Positions 48,901-61,463 are shown, counted from the first letter of the stretch. The stretch is DNA of 64,000 nucleotides from Oscheius sp. JU75 (GCA_037178855.1 JASJZC010000001.1:5890001-5954000), one strand, 5' to 3'. Numbers and translations: made by a program. Notes: generated from the sequence alone by a model not told the origin.

Positions 48901-51900
48901 CGACTTTTGTCCGTCTGCTCGATCGAGTATCCGTCTCCAAACGAAATGAGTGCCATCTACACAGCTTACCTTAGTCCGATCCTTGAGGTTAGATCTCTTT
49001 TTTTTCAATTTTGAGGGAGTTTTAGGCCCAAATGGGAGCCGGTTCCCGAGCTGAAGCAATGTCTAGCTCGATGGTACAGCTATTCGAGCGAGTCCGTGCA
49101 GCTTTCCGGCCCTCTCAACGCCGGCATTATGTCTTTACTCCTAGGGATTTGACACGATGGACTCTGGCACTTCTTCGAATGCCTCTTACTGGTTGGTCGT
49201 TTGAAGTTTCCATGTCCATCTAGTGTCTGTCATCCTATATAAGCCATGTCAAACAGCATGCGTACTGACCGCCGGGGTCTACTTGACTTGAATACTGCGA
49301 GTCCGTGAACTGAGAGAGCTAGGACCGAGATCGACAGAGCCGTCATGACAGATATTGTGATAAAGTTCTATCAATTCTGCATTCAGATTCCGATGCTCTG
49401 ATACGAGCCGTAGCCTACGAGGCTGACAGAGTCTTCCGCGACCGGCTAGCCTCTCCTCAGGATCGCGCCAACTTCGATGACATGATTGCCGAAATATTCC
49501 CTCGACGTGGCGGCTCAGAAATACTGTTTGTCCCAGCCCAACTACCGATTCCTCCTCTCGGATCAGGACTCACCGTGGCCTCAATCCCTAAGTCTGACTA
49601 CGCCTCTATTCTTCAAAAAGCTGTGACGAGATTCGAGTTCGAGGTGGCCATCTTCCCGCACGTACTGACAGATGAACTGGTTGAAGTCTGTGCTCGACTC
49701 GATGAGGCACTTACAGGTTCGTTTTACTTTGGTGTCATTGAAAGTCAGGGAACTCGTGATAAGACTCCGTTTGATATGTTTATCCTGAAAAGTGTCCGAG
49801 TTAGCGTAGAATGTCTCAAAGAGTATGGTATGCGAACAATTCAAATTGGTAGCTTTCCCACCTAGTTGAGAATCTTAGGATCTCGCGAAGAACTACTTGA
49901 ATTTCACCTTATAGAAAAAGGTCGTTCAGGTTCCGGCGGTACAGCCGTTCTTGTCGGTCGAGCCGGTCTCGGGCGAAGACATGCTGTCCGGGTAGTCGCC
50001 AACGTGCATCAGATGCCCGTCTTCAGTCCGAAAGTCGTAGCCAACGCGGCACAGAAGAACTTCGACTCGGAAGTTAGAGCCGCAATGACGGCTGTCATCG
50101 CCGGAGAACACGTGGTTCTCCTTGTCGAACACTGGCAGATCCTCAAACATGCCTTTCTACAGACGGTCAACAGCATAGTTTCCAGTGGACTCGTGCCAGG
50201 GCTGTTCTCTCCACAGGTCGGTTAGGCAGATAGATAAGATTCGAAAATCAGCTTCGTATCGACACTTTACTGGAAATTATAAGCTTACCGTAATCTCGAG
50301 AGTTTAGGAATTGGACGGTTTTCTGGCCCAGGTGAGGGATCAAGCCAGTCAAACAGGCTTTCAAGGCGATCTACGAATGTTCCTTGCCTCTAGTAAGTCA
50401 AGAAACCGGTTAACATGTGAAAAAATGAAGGGATCCGAGCACAGTTACACGTCGTCGTCTTGCTTGATATCGACGCCGAGGATTTTGACATCCTGACAGC
50501 GGCTAATCCAGCCCTCTTCAAGCAGTGCAACGTCTTTTGGAGAGAGCAGTGGACGGTTGACAGTCTCCGACAGATGCCCTCAATGCTGCTGAAGAAGAAG
50601 GATATCGATGTGAATGAGGACACTGCTTCCGGATTCAGGTATAACCACAACTAAGCTGTCTAGCTGCGGTAGATGTGGCTGCGAATAGGAAGAGACTGAA
50701 TATTATCGTTTTTCGGAACCAAGCACACATTTTTACGTTAACGAATACTCTGCAAGTTTGTAGATGCGATCAGCCCCTTTATCTTTACCGAGTATCGCTT
50801 GTCCAGAACATGAGCATACGCAGTCCAAGAACGGAAATTTCAGTGAGATCTTCTCCCTCCTGCCTCCCCAACTGACCTCTCCACAGAGTTTCATCTCCTT
50901 CATAGAGAACTTTGAGCTGCTCATGAACGACAAAAAGACGGCTGTAGCTAGCAGGCTGAACCGTCTAAAAGCCGGTGTCTCGAAGCTGACCGAGGCGCGG
51001 GAACAAGTAGCCAAAATGCAGGCTGCAGCTGGAAAGAAGAGTCGACTGCTGGCAGAGAAGCAGTCCGAGGCTGATGCGGCATTAGGTGCCATTACGGACA
51101 GCATGACGGCATAAAAGGTGTTTTTTCATGCGATTGTAAAGTTTTCAGGGAGCCGAGGACCAGCGAACCTCGATGGAACAACTTCGGGCAGCGACTGAAA
51201 AAGAGAATGAGAAGATAGAAGCTCAGAAAGTTGTCATTGAGGAGCAATTGAAGGAGGTCGAACCCCTCATTCAGGTATTATTACTGACACCATTCATGAC
51301 TCATTGTGAAATCCAGGAAGCCAGAAGTGCAGTGGGAAGCATAAAATCGGAATCTTTGAGCGAGATTCGCTCCCTACGAGCTCCACCCGAGGCCATTCGT
51401 GACATTCTCCAGGCCGTTCTTCTCTTCATGGGAATCCTTGATACCTCTTGGGAGGCGATGAGAAAATTCCTCTCGAGTTCAGGAGTCAAGGAACAGATTA
51501 TCGGTTTTGATGCGAGACGGATCACGAAGGATGTCCACAAAAAAGTGTCGGCACTGGTCGCAAACAAACAAACTTCCTTTGATCCAAAAGTAAGATTATT
51601 GTAACTCAAATTTAAAGTTTCACTTCTTTACATTCCCAATTTCTCTTGTTATAGACCGCCAAACGCGCCTCAGTCGCTGCCGCACCACTAGCTGCTTGGG
51701 TACTAGCCAATCTCCAATATTCTCAGATCTTGGACAAGATTGCTCCTCTGGAAAATGAGAAGAACGAGCTGGCTAAGTTCGTATTTACATTTCCCAGACA
51801 AGGAGTACATTTAGGAATCTGGCCAAGGCCGAGAAGCAAATGAGCAAGCTGTCGGCCGGCCTGGCCAGTGTTGACACGCGAGTAACCGAGCTGAAAAAGA

Positions 51901-54900
51901 ACTTCGAGGTGCTGATGAAGGATGCGGCACAAATTAAGATTGACCTGGAGAGAGAACAAGCAACAATTTCGATAGCTGGAACCTTGGTTGACAGACTGGG
52001 AGGAGAGTTTCAGAGATGGAGCTCGCAAATGGAGACATTGACTACGGAACTGACGCAGGTAGCAGTTACAGTAGTGAGATTTAATAACCCTCCAGGTGGA
52101 AAGATGCTGTCTCGTCGGATCCACATTGGTCACCTTCATGGCAGCGATTCCTGAGGATCAGAGACGCGATCTCCTGATCAATGTGTCCAAGATCTTACGA
52201 CTGGACAATTTTGATTCAGTGGTATTCTGCGCCAACGAGACGGAACAGGTGAGAGCAATGGGGGCCACATAAACTGAGAGTATCCATTTCAGATGACCTG
52301 GAAGAACATGGGCCTGCCAGCTGACTCACTCTCCATCGAGAACGCTGTCGCCATGACTCGAGGCAGTCAAACTCCATTGGCGCTGGATCCTTCCGGACGC
52401 GTCTCCTCCTTCCTACAGAAACTCTACCCAAATGCTGTGCTCTTGAGAGCCAATCAGGACGACTTGTATACCCAGGTCGAGCTCGGGGTCCGGTTCGGGA
52501 AGACCCTGATCATTGATGATGTCCATACCGTTCCTCCACAACTGGTCCCACTTTTGAGGAAGGATCTAAGCAGTCAAGGTCCTCGAATGATGGTCACTTT
52601 GGGCGACAAACAGGTCGACTTCCATCAAGATTTTCGCCTGTTTCTCTGTGCTAGAAGTGAGCCGGCTGGGCTGAAATCATTGGTCTCCGAGGTGACCTTC
52701 TTCACGACTCGTGGTGGACTCTCTTCCCAGCTTCTGGACATTGCCATTGAATCGGAGAAGCCCGACCTTCAAGTCCGGAGTGGTGAGCTGGCCAGGGATT
52801 CGGATGAGAAGAAGAGTGAGCTCGTGAATTTGGAGCAACAGCTGCTACAGCAGCTTGCCAACGCTCAAGGAAATCTTCTGGATGACAAAGACCTGTTGGA
52901 GAGTCTGAACAGGTCCAAAGCTTCGGCTGAGACTCTTTCCTCGAGTATCGCGGAGGCGGAAAAGCTGTCAGCTCAGTTGAAGGCCGAGAAGGACTCGTAC
53001 CTTCCATTGGCTGACGCGGCGAGTGTTCTGCATTTTGCTTTTGCTGATCTTAACCTCCGGAATCACATGTACAATTTCAATGTCAATACGATCATGCAAC
53101 TTTTTTCAAAGTGCCTGAAGAGCTGTCAGGTATATTCCAGTTTTTGGGAGAAGTAGCGTCATCCTAGGAAACTACCAACCGGGTGGAAGTTCTCAGAAGA
53201 GATCTCCGACTGTCCGTATTCTTCTACGTCTCCCGAGCCATCTTCAAGAATGATCGTCTTGGGTTCGCTCTCGCTTTCGTCCATTCGAGCATGCCACAGC
53301 TTTTTCAGCCAAATGTGAGCCACTTTCGTTGTGGGACCCATTCGAATTTATTGCCCCTCGCGCACAGAATCTTTTCTAGGAATGGGAGCTATTCACGGGT
53401 ACGGCTGTTGGAGAAGGAGGCATCGAACACATCGGATGGTTAGATGCTGCTCGGAAGCCTGCAGTGGCTCGTCTCCGTGCCGTTCTACCCTCTCTCTTTC
53501 AAAATCTACAGCTGGGTGACCAGGGAACTTGGAGTGAATATGGCAAAAGTGCCGAGGCTGAAACCAATGTTCCATCGGTAGTGGACAAAAAGATTACTCC
53601 CTTCCAGAAAGTACGTTTCTTTTTTCATTGCATTCCATAAAAACAAAGTTTTGTCGAACGCGGGGATCGAACCTGTCCGTTTGATGTCACTTTAATATTA
53701 ACTGGGTGCTGGGTTCTAGCGAACATTGGACAAGAGGCATCCTACGGGAATGCAGCCAGAAGTCAACAAAAATAGCATTTTTGCAACCGTATTGAACAGC
53801 CTTGTAGAACCTTCTGACAGATCTTTCTTTTCCAACTTCGGTCACTTCAGGTGGCTCGGGCGGATCCACTCTCCGGAAAACTTCGAACAACAACCAAATT
53901 GAAAAAGTCTCTACTTCTGTCAATTTCTTTTTTCAAAAAAATTTGGATGTTTTTTGTCCCCTGTTCGCTAGAGACCCACCGGCAACCTAACTGTGTAGTA
54001 TACCAATACCCATGTTGATTTAGTGAGATAGAGTCTCATTCAAAACTAGAGAGTAGGACGTTATTTTTTTATTAAAAACTGGAAGACCAAACTGTACGCC
54101 TTTTCGAAAAAGCATACGCACCTTACCAGAAATAACAGTATCCAGTAAATGTTCATAGTATGATGGCAATACAACAAACCACTGCTATTTACCAGAGGGA
54201 TTGTGGTCACCTTACCCCGGCACCGGTCGCTTTACCCCCGCGGGGGTAAAATCTCCCTGCTCTAACCGACTTGGCTACCAGACAAAGTCGGCAACTAGAA
54301 TTTTCAGGTCCTCTTGGTTCAAGCAACCCGTCCAGAGAGACTCTACGCAGCCATGCAAAACTTTGTCCTCTCGGCCATGGATGTGAATTCTGTCAATCCG
54401 CCGCCCTTTTCATTGTCAGACATTTTCCACGAGTCTCGTCCCGAAGAGCCCGTTCTCTTGCTATTAGCCGGTTCCGTGGATCCAACACAAGAGTTGGAGA
54501 CTTTGGCTGGCGAGAAGAGACAATCCTGGAGATCAATCTCCATGGGACAGGGGCAAGAGGCCGCAGCAGTGGAAGCTATCAGAGATGCACAGAAGGAAGG
54601 AGGGTGGGTCTGCCTGGGCAATGTTCACCTGGCTCTTCATGTCATTCCGCTTATCGAGAAAGAACTGGGAGGTGCTATTGGCAATAACTCGTTCCGTCTG
54701 TGGCTGACTACTGAAGCGGATGACAGGTTCCCAATTACACTTCTTCAACGCTGCTTCAAGGTCACTTTCGAATCACCTCCAGGTACATTTTTTAAAATGT
54801 TCAACTATCTTCTGAACAAAATTTATAGGCCTGAAGAACAATCTTCTCCGCACCTACACCCAGATTCCCACTGCGCCACGTCGTGTTCTAACCAGTCAGG

Positions 54901-56505
54901 CGGTTTTCGTCGCTGCTTGGCTGCATGCCCTGTTACAGGAGCGTCGAACTTTCATCCCCCAGGCTTGGACAAAGTACTACGAATTCGGCCCCGGTGATGT
55001 GAGAGTCGCTCGTCTCTTCATCGAGCATCTGACGGCTGATGGAGGTAATCAGGCTGGCTTATACATGTTCTATTAAAAGTATTTTAGGAGCAGACTGGGA
55101 GTTTGTCAAGGGTCTTCTGCGATTTGTAATTTATGGCGGGAGGATAGAGCACGACTTCGACATGACAGTCCTACTGGCTTATCTGGAGATGTTCTTCAAT
55201 GATCGGATGATCACTGGGAGGGATGGTCAACGTCTTGCGGAGAGAATAGATATCCTCGCTAGCCAGGACATTAACGACTATGTCTCTTTGATCGAGAAGC
55301 AAGTTCCAACAGAGGACGACCCCTCCCTTTTCGGCCTGCCAGCCAACATTCGCTTCTCTTGGCAGCTCAGTGAGGCACAGAACACACTGACCCAGTTGAG
55401 GAGATCCGGAGCTGCACAGACGACATCCACGGCAGACTGGCCGATCGTGATGGGACCGGCTCTTCAACTCTGGAGACGACTCTGTGCTGGAACAGACTTC
55501 ATCAGTCGAAAACCAATTGACATTCCGGACATTGATGATCCCCTACTGGAAGTTTTGATTCTGGAGACGAACAACGGGCTCAGCTTGATCTCCACGATCC
55601 ACAGGGACCTGTCAAAGATTAACCGATGTCTGAAGGGAACCGAGGTTCCCGATGCTGCTGCAACAGCTATAGTTGATGCCTTCCGTGTACAGCAGACCCC
55701 CTCGGCATGGGAAGATAACTGGGAGGGACCGAAAGACCCCCTGGAATACATAACCGTCACCATCGAGGCAACCAAGTCCACGCTTGAGATGTCCTCCAAC
55801 GCATCTCGACTACTCGACTCTCCCGTCTTTTTGTCCAAGCTCCTTCGACCAACTGTCTTTCTCAATGCCGTCAGGCAAATCAGTGCCAGGAAAAGTGGTA
55901 CCGGGATGGATGAGCTGCGACTGATATCAGCTTGGGACACTTCAAAACTCTCGAATGTGGCTGTCAGACTCTCTGTTCAGGGCCTGATGATAGAAGGAGC
56001 CCTGCTGGACGGACAGCTTCGACCGACTTCGGCCTCAAGTGCACCAAGTTCCAATGCACCGCTGCTCAATCTGGCCTGGGTTCCACAGTCTCATCCTTCG
56101 CCTTATTCTGTCGATAGCTTGATAGAGGTGAGCCTTCGGGGGACATATTAAGCGAACAACAGATGATAGTAGAAACAGGATAACCTAAGTACAGATTGAC
56201 ATGAACATGGCTAAAACTGCAAATAGTCAACTGGCTTGTCCCATAGGTTGCTTTGAGTGCAAAGAACGACACTTTATATCCCTGGGATCTCCGTGATGGT
56301 CTCTTATATCCCGCGCGTTCCCCTTTTTGAAATTCAAATGGCTACATGTGCTCACGCGTGGGTCCCAAATGTATAATTCTATCCCGTCTTTCAGGTCCCG
56401 CTTTACGTAGATTCGTCGAGAAGTCAGCTTGTGGCTTCTGTCTCCATCCCCGTCGATTCGCCTCTTCGATGGAAAGTTGCCTCTGTGGCCTTGCTACTCA
56501 GCTAA
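39986..56505 (+). CDS. Cytoplasmic dynein 2 heavy chain (intraflagellar transport)
   Basis: This is the retrograde IFT motor heavy chain of cilia (DYNC2H1; CHE-3 in C. elegans), not DYNC1H1: the linker and AAA sequences carry dynein-2 signatures such as [31 protein letters not shown] and [12 protein letters not shown]. The start [20 protein letters not shown] aligns with the family N-terminus. AAA1 P-loop GPAGTGKT is at about 46041-46064, AAA2 GPAGSGKT at about 47165, AAA3 GPDGCGKE at about 48470, and AAA4 has a non-canonical GRAGLGRR at about 49952, as is usual for AAA4 in this family. A stalk coiled coil lies at about 50900-52100, then AAA5, AAA6, and a C-terminus ending [14 protein letters not shown]. 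Many introns are under 60 nt. One of 696 bp (53612-54307) holds tRNA relics. The gene looks complete, about 4,100-4,300 residues. Confidence 0.95.
47700..47740. repeat. Hairpin element, copy 6
   Basis: The right arm CTACAACTTTGCAA (47727-47740) is preserved, the 13-nt loop has CTTGATCCGCT, and the left arm (47700-47713) is degenerate but aligned. It lies in a DYNC2H1 intron (about 47566-47825). Confidence 0.65.
50750..50790. repeat. Hairpin element, copy 7 (reverse orientation)
   Basis: The left arm CTGCAAGTTTGTAG is near-perfect and the 13-nt loop contains GATCAG (TGATC on the minus strand). The right arm has decayed. It lies in a DYNC2H1 intron. Confidence 0.55.
53645..54300 (-). repeat. 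Two tRNA-derived remnants in a DYNC2H1 intron
   Basis: On the minus strand, GACAGGTTCGATCCCCGCG (B-box half, about 53650-53672) and TGGTAGCCAAGTCGGTTAGAG (A-box half, about 54255-54285) lie about 600 bp apart in the 696-bp intron. They are either two truncated copies or one copy split by a later insertion. Confidence 0.4.
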
Positions 56506-56662
56506 CAGTCACCTTCTTTATTTGTTTCGTAAATGGCACACTCGGGGGCACACGTTTCTAGTCGCAAGCAGGGTACATATAAATATATCTTTTTGTGCTA
56601 TCGGTTGAGATCTCTAAGGGGGAATGAGATCATTGGGAATTGTGTTGGCTGACGCTCCGGCT

Positions 56663-58468
56663 CTATCCACGCTTCGTGTCCTCGTTGATGTGGTTTCTGA
56701 TGAGATGAGGAAGGTGGCTCGCGTCTTCGATCTGAAAAAATTGTTTGTCAAATAAGATCTTCTTTCGTAGATCATGGTGCGCAAAATGGTTAGAAAAGTA
56801 AAACGTCTGTCTCGCCCAGTTTGTTTGGTAATCGAAGCTCTAACCGACTACGCTATGAGAGCAAAGCGCGCCGCGACTTTTCCCCTGCATAATTGAACGA
56901 GGCAAAGGCAATGTAGATTAGTGAATTCGAAGAGACAATATATAACTTACGAAGTAGTCAGAGTATTCAGACAGACTGTTCCGACATCCGACTCCGGTCA
57001 AGACGGCGACGCTGGCTTTGAGTCCGGCAACTTTTCCCATCTTGAGATCGGCAATCGTATCTCCGACCATGAGTGCCTCCTGAAAAAGGGGCCATTTTTC
57101 TTCGCCTCTTGAATGACGTCTTTCGGCCGGATTCACCGCCAATTTTCTCCTTTAATGTCGTTTCTCACTCCCAGAGGACTTGTTTACGTGAGCGTGGTGT
57201 GCGAGAGAAACGAACCGATAGCTCGATGTTGAGACGTTTGCAGATCTGCATGGCGCAGTGGGGGGATGGCTTTGGTACGATGCCCTTGTCATTGCCACAA
57301 ACGATATCATCAAAGAGCTCGTGGATTTCCAAGTCGATCATCTGCTGCACCGTGGCTCGTCTGCAAATCGTGTTGTCCATTTCGGTGGGTCAATGAGACA
57401 TGGATGTCAAAAACGGGATGGGATTACCTGCTGTCAGCCGTACAGAGAGCGCTCTTGATTCCCATCGAGCGCAGTTCCAGGATGAGTTTCCTCAAATCAC
57501 AAACGGGATGAGTCTGTCCATTGGCGGCCTCGGGCACTCCCTGTTCGACAATCTTGTCCGCCTCGTGGCCCGGGATTCCGTGATGGATTTGCAATGTCAT
57601 GGAGACGTCGGCACGAATCCCGGCCAGGTTTTTCTCGGCCAAGGCCCCCATCGAAACCTGGAAGCTGAGATTTTAGCTGTAGCTCTTCTCCACGCTTGAC
57701 GTCAGTCATCCCCACACGAAATTCAATCTGCACGGGAATGCACGTGTCCTATCCAAAGGAAGCGCAAACGAGGCCAATCTTCTGAAGTTCGCGCGAACAA
57801 AATAAGGTTTGTCTTGTCCCTCCTTATCATTGCTTCCGGGTTTCTGTCTCTAACTGACCTTTCCACGGATCGGATCGACTCCTAGAGTACGGTAGACAGA
57901 TGGTCCCACTGGCAGATTCGTGGCCTCTTCGAGTCTGAAAAAGTCATGATTCGTCTTTGATCTCTCCAGACCCTGTCTCAAGGGAAAAATTTTTGGTGCC
58001 CAACCGCCCGATTCCCTCGCGTTTTTGCCGCTGCTCAGCTGACTGACATAAACGGAGGTGGATGGACTACGGTAGTATGTGTCTATTTGGAGAGAGCCTT
58101 ACGGAAATCGTATTCGAGCGGCCTGGTGAAAAAGCGTCTCTCTTTGAAGAAGCAGTCGTTTACTATTCCCAGAAGATTTTCAGTAGTGAGATAACATAAG
58201 CAAAAATTGGGAAACAGGGTGATGGCATCGAACCAGGGTCGTTCAAAGATCAGTCAAGCGCGTTAACCACTAGGCTACGGGAGGAAAGAACGCGCCAATT
58301 TCGAAAAAAAAACACCAAGTAGACGCAAAGGTAGTTAGCAATCACCAAGGAAACTCACAGCTGAACGGTGGTCGAGGCCCATGGCAGCCACATGCGGTGA
58401 AAGTCGACGAGAGTTCCGTCCTTATCGAAGATGACGAGCTTGACCCCGCTGTTTGGTGCAGTAGACAT
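56663..58468 (-). CDS. HAD-superfamily phosphatase
   Basis: This is a haloacid dehalogenase-like hydrolase of the phosphoglycolate-phosphatase type; the substrate cannot be told from sequence. The ATG (58468) directly follows TTGCAG on the minus strand. All four HAD motifs are present: I, VIFDKDGTLVD (nucleophile and acid Asp pair); II, SALCTADS; III, GNDKGIVPKPSP (Lys); IV, MVGDTIADLKMG (acidic Mg site). An alpha-helical cap lies between I and II (MGALAEKNLAGIRADVS). The last exon ends HINEDTKRG and stop. There are about six or seven exons over 1.8 kb; introns at about 57950-58358 and 56740-56945 each hold a tRNA-like relic. The gene is convergent with DYNC2H1 across 157 bp. It looks intact and catalytically competent. 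Confidence 0.88.
56803..56872 (-). repeat. tRNA-derived fragment in a HAD intron
   Basis: On the minus strand it has CATAGCGTAGTCGGTTAGAGC (A box) and then a degenerate B-box region. It lies sense to the HAD gene. Confidence 0.45.
58210..58288 (-). repeat. tRNA-derived fragment in a HAD intron
   Basis: On the minus strand it has CGTAGCCTAGTGGTTAACGC (strong A box) and CCTGGTTCGATGCC (strong B box) at correct spacing. The 5' and 3' ends do not form an acceptor stem, so a functional tRNA is unlikely. Confidence 0.5.
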
Positions 58469-59274
58469 CTGCAAGAGGTTAATTGTTAGACTGCACGAGG
58501 TGGAAGAGAGGGTGTGAAAAGGGGGATAAGAAGCAGCTGACAATTGAGAACAAACGTTTCCTGACGCGCAGCACCGAGAAGAGCCTACCAGCAAACATCA
58601 TGCGTCAGAATGGTTTTCACAGATGGCACAAAACATTGTGAGTTCGACTTGTCAGGCTTGTCGAGATTCGAGACCCGCGTCTCTTGGAGACGCGCTTTGA
58701 AAGAGAGACAAAGAAGTCCCAAATCCTGCGAGAAGAATTGGATCCTCGGAGCGGAATAACAAGATTTGCGTGGGATCACAGAGATACAGCAGTTTGTAGT
58801 CCGGGACACGAACTAATTGAAACTGAGAGAAAGAGATTTGAGGAACGAAGACGTCACTTTCTGCCAGAGCCTCCGGCCCCTTTCTGAATTTTTCAGAGCC
58901 GCCACGACGTCTCCTCCTCCCCCGCCCAGAGAAGAGGCGGAGTCGCTTGTGTGAACTGATTGGGCAAATGATAGCACACGAACCTAATTGAGAGAAGCTG
59001 ACACACTCACTTGTTCTCTAGAACAGACAATTAGCCATCAGAAGGCAGGGAAGGAAAGGGAGAGACTGACTGCAATTACTCCACTGGACGAACGTGGGAA
59101 CCAGTAGATTAGTGTCAGCAGAAAACGGAAGTCATCTTTTCTTTCCTGTTGTCACTGGAGACAAAAACATTGAGCCTTACTGTACCTTCCGAATGGAAGT
59201 TCCCTTGGAAAGATATAACAGTACCCGTCCAAGAACAGTCTGCCCACTGTTCATGACTTCAGCTTTACCATATT

Positions 59275-59315
59275 TTAAAAAGTTGCAGTTTTTGATCCAC
59301 TCTACAACTTTGCAA
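59275..59315. repeat. Hairpin element, copy 8
   Basis: The right arm CTACAACTTTGCAA (59302-59315) and the 13-nt loop with TTGATCCACT are well kept. The left arm TTAAAAAGTTGCAG has drifted. Intergenic. Confidence 0.65.
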
Positions 59316-60629
59316 AACATCGCAAGTAGTGAAAGCCAGGCCTTGAGTCCGAAGCGAGTCTTTATGCTCGGAGGTTCACGGCGCGGAAGGTGTGCTGTTG
59401 CTGGTCCGACCTAACTTTAGTTTAGCAAAGTTTTAGCTTTTTATCTGCTCTTAGCAAAACATCTCTGCTTAAAATGTGGTGGGTCCGACTCTGAAATTTC
59501 AAGGTTTCGTTGACAAGTATTCTTCGGACTAATGAACTGAATCGAAGTTGTTTACAATCACAGTTTTTCAGCCATAGGCATCTTCCCTTCTGAATAATTC
59601 ATCCTCCAGATTCCGAATCAGACCCTCCAACTCTTACGTGACTCTATCCCCCAGAGAGGATGTCCATCTTTTGAGCTGACGAAACGCGCGAGTGTTTTTG
59701 GAAGAGTGAGAGTGAGAGAGACGAGTCGATATGACATGCGATACGTGAAGAGTGGCTGGGGAATCGTCGGAGAAGGCTCCTCTCACTTTCAAAAAGGGCT
59801 GACGGATGTCGACGAGGGCATTGTGTGAGAATGGGTGAGGGAAGACGGAAGTCCCGAAGTGATTGCTGTCAAAACGGAAAGAGGTCAGGGGGTGGCTCCT
59901 TCCGTGATCAGTTCCTTGTCCGAAGTCTTTCGTAAAGCATGTAACGTACCTATCTACTCCAGGCTCATATGCTTACACATTATACTTTAGGATTCGCGAA
60001 TTGAGAGGTCATAACTCTAGAATAACGGGACGGGGAAAGAGATCAAGTGGAGAAAACAGTGGAAGGGAGAGGATGAATGGGCTAATTATTGAAACGAAAT
60101 CGCGTTATGATGAGAGTTAGAGGGGCCAGCTATTAAAACAGAGTTTCTTCATAACTTTGCAATGAAGTTAAGTTGCCTCCCTCGCTTTCACAATGCTTGT
60201 TTGCATCGGTTATAACTTTTTTTGACACTCAGAAGATAACAGGATTGCTTCCGGTTGAAGCATGTCTCGTCCCACAATCCTGTAATCGCGAGTCACTCGA
60301 GTGCTACCAGAAGGAGCCAAGAAACAATGTTCTTCAATGATGTCAGTTCCCGAACTGACTCAAAGTCTCTATGCGCACATAGTAATCTGTTTTAGACACG
60401 CACTGAAAGAAAAGTTCACACCTGTCTCAATGTTTGAGATCTGGAAAGATTTCTGGCAGAAACATCCTAAACGCGCGTTTGTTACCCTGGGGGCAGGTCC
60501 CAACATGTTCTTAGGGACTCTTTTTTCACGCATTTTTTTCAGAAACGCCTTTATTTTGTAGCAAATCATACTACAATTTAGCTATCTACTGGAGAGTACA
60601 AACTTGCAGCCCTACAACGACGGCAGGAA

Positions 60630-61020
60630 AGGCCCGTGCTCAGTATCACACTTCGGGATCGTGTGAGGAATGAGGAGGTGAGAAAAAGGACAGAGCTACC
60701 GAATATTCTGGACTTGTCATGGACGAGGAAGCTGAAATGGGCGAGAAAAGTGGCCAAGATGGAAGGAGGAAGGTGGTCGAAAGCGATGACGGAATGGGTT
60801 CCTGTAGATCAGCGACGAGCTCTAGGGAGACCGTGCATGAGATGGGAAGATGAGCTGAAGAAAGCCTGTGGTCGCCTCGGACGAACTCCAACCACATGGA
60901 TGCGACAGGCAAGAGAGGGAGGCGAAGAATAGGTTCGCGCTATGGGAGCGGCAAGGGAGCCCTGACATGATAGCAACCCCTTGATTCCAAATTGTAAAAT
61001 TGGAAATTGGAAATTGGAGA
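60630..61020 (+). mobile_element. LINE (RTE-like) 3' remnant
   Basis: An open stretch reads like the extreme C-terminus of a non-LTR retrotransposon polyprotein: RDRVRNEEVRKRTELPNI, LKWARKVAKMEGGRWSKAM, LGRPCMRWEDELKKA, TTWMRQAREG. It is followed by AATTGGAAATTGGAAATTGG-type short 3' repeats, the usual end of such elements. No reverse transcriptase domain is upstream, so this is a 5'-truncated dead copy. The clade is uncertain. Confidence 0.65.
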
Positions 61021-61463
61021 GTTGAAGACTTGGCTGGCGACAGTTGGGGTGGGACCCACAGACTAATGCTGGCTAAAAAGTTGAGAGAGACGGTAGGGCA
61101 TTTTGAATAACGATTATACTGATTGATTCTTCTCTTTTTCCACGCATTTTTAGATTCTTCTCTGTTTTCATTGGCTAATTACAATAGTGAACAGTACCAA
61201 GTACTTATATTTTTGCATCTGCTGACTCTCTGTGAGAACTATGTAGCAAATTGTGATAGGAAGAAACGTTGATGGGAAGAACATAAACTTTGTAGCATAG
61301 TGAAAAAAGGCGATGACACCCTATATCATTTACCAGAAGTAAAAAAGCGAACATTGTAAGCGGGATATATTACAATTCGCGGCGAATTCCTTTCATCATT
61401 TGATTTAATCAGAGACCGGGACCAAGGTTCAGAGCAGTGATCACCGTTACTTTTCAATGATAT

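Larger units (their letters stand above)
58469..61463. other. Gene-poor intergenic region
   Basis: No intact gene is recognised over about 3 kb. It holds a B-box-like tRNA scrap at about 58645-58690, hairpin element copy 8 (59275-59315) and a LINE remnant (about 60630-61020). Other open frames show no motif. Confidence 0.5.

Noticed and set aside
58210-58288. Functional tRNA gene on the minus strand
   Set aside because: A and B boxes are good but the 5' and 3' ends cannot form an acceptor stem.
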